This document shows, piece after piece, positions 4,507 through 5,114 of a stretch of DNA of 5,114 bases. A model generated the notes under the pieces. It saw nothing but the letters and a program-made list of their open reading frames with translations. It was not told the DNA's origin and searched no databases. The stretch is taken from contig JACPBJ010000048.1 of assembly GCA_016180375.1 (NCBI GenBank), forward strand, positions 1 through 5,114. Direction: 5' to 3'. Position 1 is the stretch's first letter. Every line of letters begins with the position of its first letter. A program made the position numbers and the translations under genes. Origin of the DNA: Nitrososphaerota archaeon (lineage in GTDB: Archaea; Thermoproteota; Nitrososphaeria; Nitrososphaerales; UBA57).

Positions 4507-4529
4507 CTCCGATCATCTGCAACAGACCG

Positions 4530-5114
4530 ATGGTGGGTAGGGCACTTCTGTTACTTGCCATGTTCTTCATTTCGATTCAGGCACAGGAGGTTCTGGCCGA
4601 TGGTTACATCCCTCAGAGGCTTATTTTCACACTGTATGATGATGGGAAGACAGGGATAGAATATGGGGTGATCGCAGACGCCTCCCAGAGTACGGTCAAG
4701 ATCCCGCTTTTTGGTTCACTTTACGAGACAATCTTGGTCACCAATGAACGGGGACTTCCACTGGACTATATGGTGGAGAAGGATGGAATTCTTGTTGACT
4801 CGCTTGGTTCATCACAACTTAAGATTACCTATTCCACATCCGAATTGACGAGCAAGACAGGCAGGATATGGACGATTAAGATAGATTCACCTTTAGACTT
4901 CAGAGTCGTTCTTCCATCGGATTCTACCATAGTTGGCTTGACTTCCCCTCCAATAACAATCTCCGTCGTTGATGGGAGGCAATTACTCACTCTGCCTAAG
5001 GGGGCCCAGGAGGTAAGCTACATGATCGGTCCAGTCGGAAGTAAGGAGGAAGCGATGCTTCGAATAAACGAAGCAGAGGAGGGGATAGCTGGGGCGAAGG
5101 CAAAGGGGATCGAT
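4530..5114 (+). CDS. Secreted or membrane-anchored archaeal protein, N-terminal part (3' end missing)
   Basis: The visible 195 residues begin with a signal peptide: MVGR, a hydrophobic core ALLLLAMFFISI and a likely cleavage after VLA (residue 23). Residues 25-165 form a beta-rich extracytoplasmic domain, including YDDGKTGIEYGVI, a LTSKTGRIWTIKIDSPLDF stretch and LPKGAQEVSYMIGPVG. This resembles the outer domain of archaeal membrane proteins that often carry a coiled segment, a transmembrane helix and a cytoplasmic winged helix further on. From about residue 170, KEEAMLRINEAEEGIAGAKA looks like the start of that helical linker. Whether a membrane helix and DNA-binding domain follow cannot be seen. 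ATG 4443 is in frame but would bury the signal peptide 29 residues inside. The gene appears intact and sits after the decayed region, possibly marking return to ordinary chromosome. Confidence 0.8.
   Translation, partial: MVGRALLLLAMFFISIQAQEVLADGYIPQRLIFTLYDDGKTGIEYGVIADASQSTVKIPLFGSLYETILVTNERGLPLDYMVEKDGILVDSLGSSQLKITYSTSELTSKTGRIWTIKIDSPLDFRVVLPSDSTIVGLTSPPITISVVDGRQLLTLPKGAQEVSYMIGPVGSKEEAMLRINEAEEGIAGAKAKGID

Larger units (their letters stand above)
4152..4529. other. Stretch without a gene: hairpins, repeat copy and promoter
   Basis: No convincing coding frame is seen here. The stretch holds a hairpin TCGCCT/AGGCGA with a 4-base loop (4199-4204 with 4209-4214), soon after the toxin gene and possibly part of its 3' end. 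Repeat copy B follows, then a run of five T at 4335-4339, a large stem-loop at 4392-4435 and the TATA box of the next gene. Confidence 0.6.

Noticed and set aside
4465..4659. Plus-strand 64-codon frame
   Set aside because: It is out of frame with the secreted-protein gene, whose signal peptide and TATA box at leaderless spacing are convincing.

Overview
This window looks like archaeal DNA, most probably from the Thaumarchaeota/Bathyarchaeota side of the TACK group. The grounds are an archaeal-type integrase tail, a short archaeal winged-helix protein, a secreted N-terminal module typical of archaeal membrane regulators, and TATA-like boxes about 23-30 bases upstream of the start codons with almost no leader. 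No search could be run, so the lineage is inferred.

Layout. Bases 1-546 hold the 3' part of a lipoate-protein ligase gene (lplA), the only clear housekeeping gene. Bases 615-689 hold a decayed tRNA-like sequence. On the minus strand, 802-1308 is the frameshifted C-terminal part of a tyrosine recombinase (integrase), with its catalytic-tyrosine region still readable. A tRNA-like relic beside an integrase relic suggests the edge of an old integrated element. Bases 1500-1970 hold a RelB-like antitoxin gene followed by a RelE-like toxin gene broken by two compensating frameshifts. Bases 2112-2401 hold a broken vapB with an in-frame stop and only the first codons of vapC. Bases 2402-3062 have no recognised gene but begin with four consecutive GC-rich hairpins. 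A small winged-helix DNA-binding protein follows (3063-3392), then a 13-bp inverted repeat, an apparently intact antitoxin/RelE-type toxin pair (3609-4151), a second gene-free stretch with structured sequences, and the start of a secreted or membrane-anchored protein gene (4530 to the window end).

Theme. One living and two dead toxin-antitoxin modules lie beside a dead integrase, so this is an island of decayed mobile DNA. Across it is scattered a structured repeat: two good copies (714-800 and 4241-4314), one diverged copy (3402-3490), and a possible relative (615-689) that overlaps the tRNA-like relic. The good copies share a 30-base block with one mismatch, can form hairpins, and are followed by T-runs on the plus strand. 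This repeat is the best candidate here for something undescribed.
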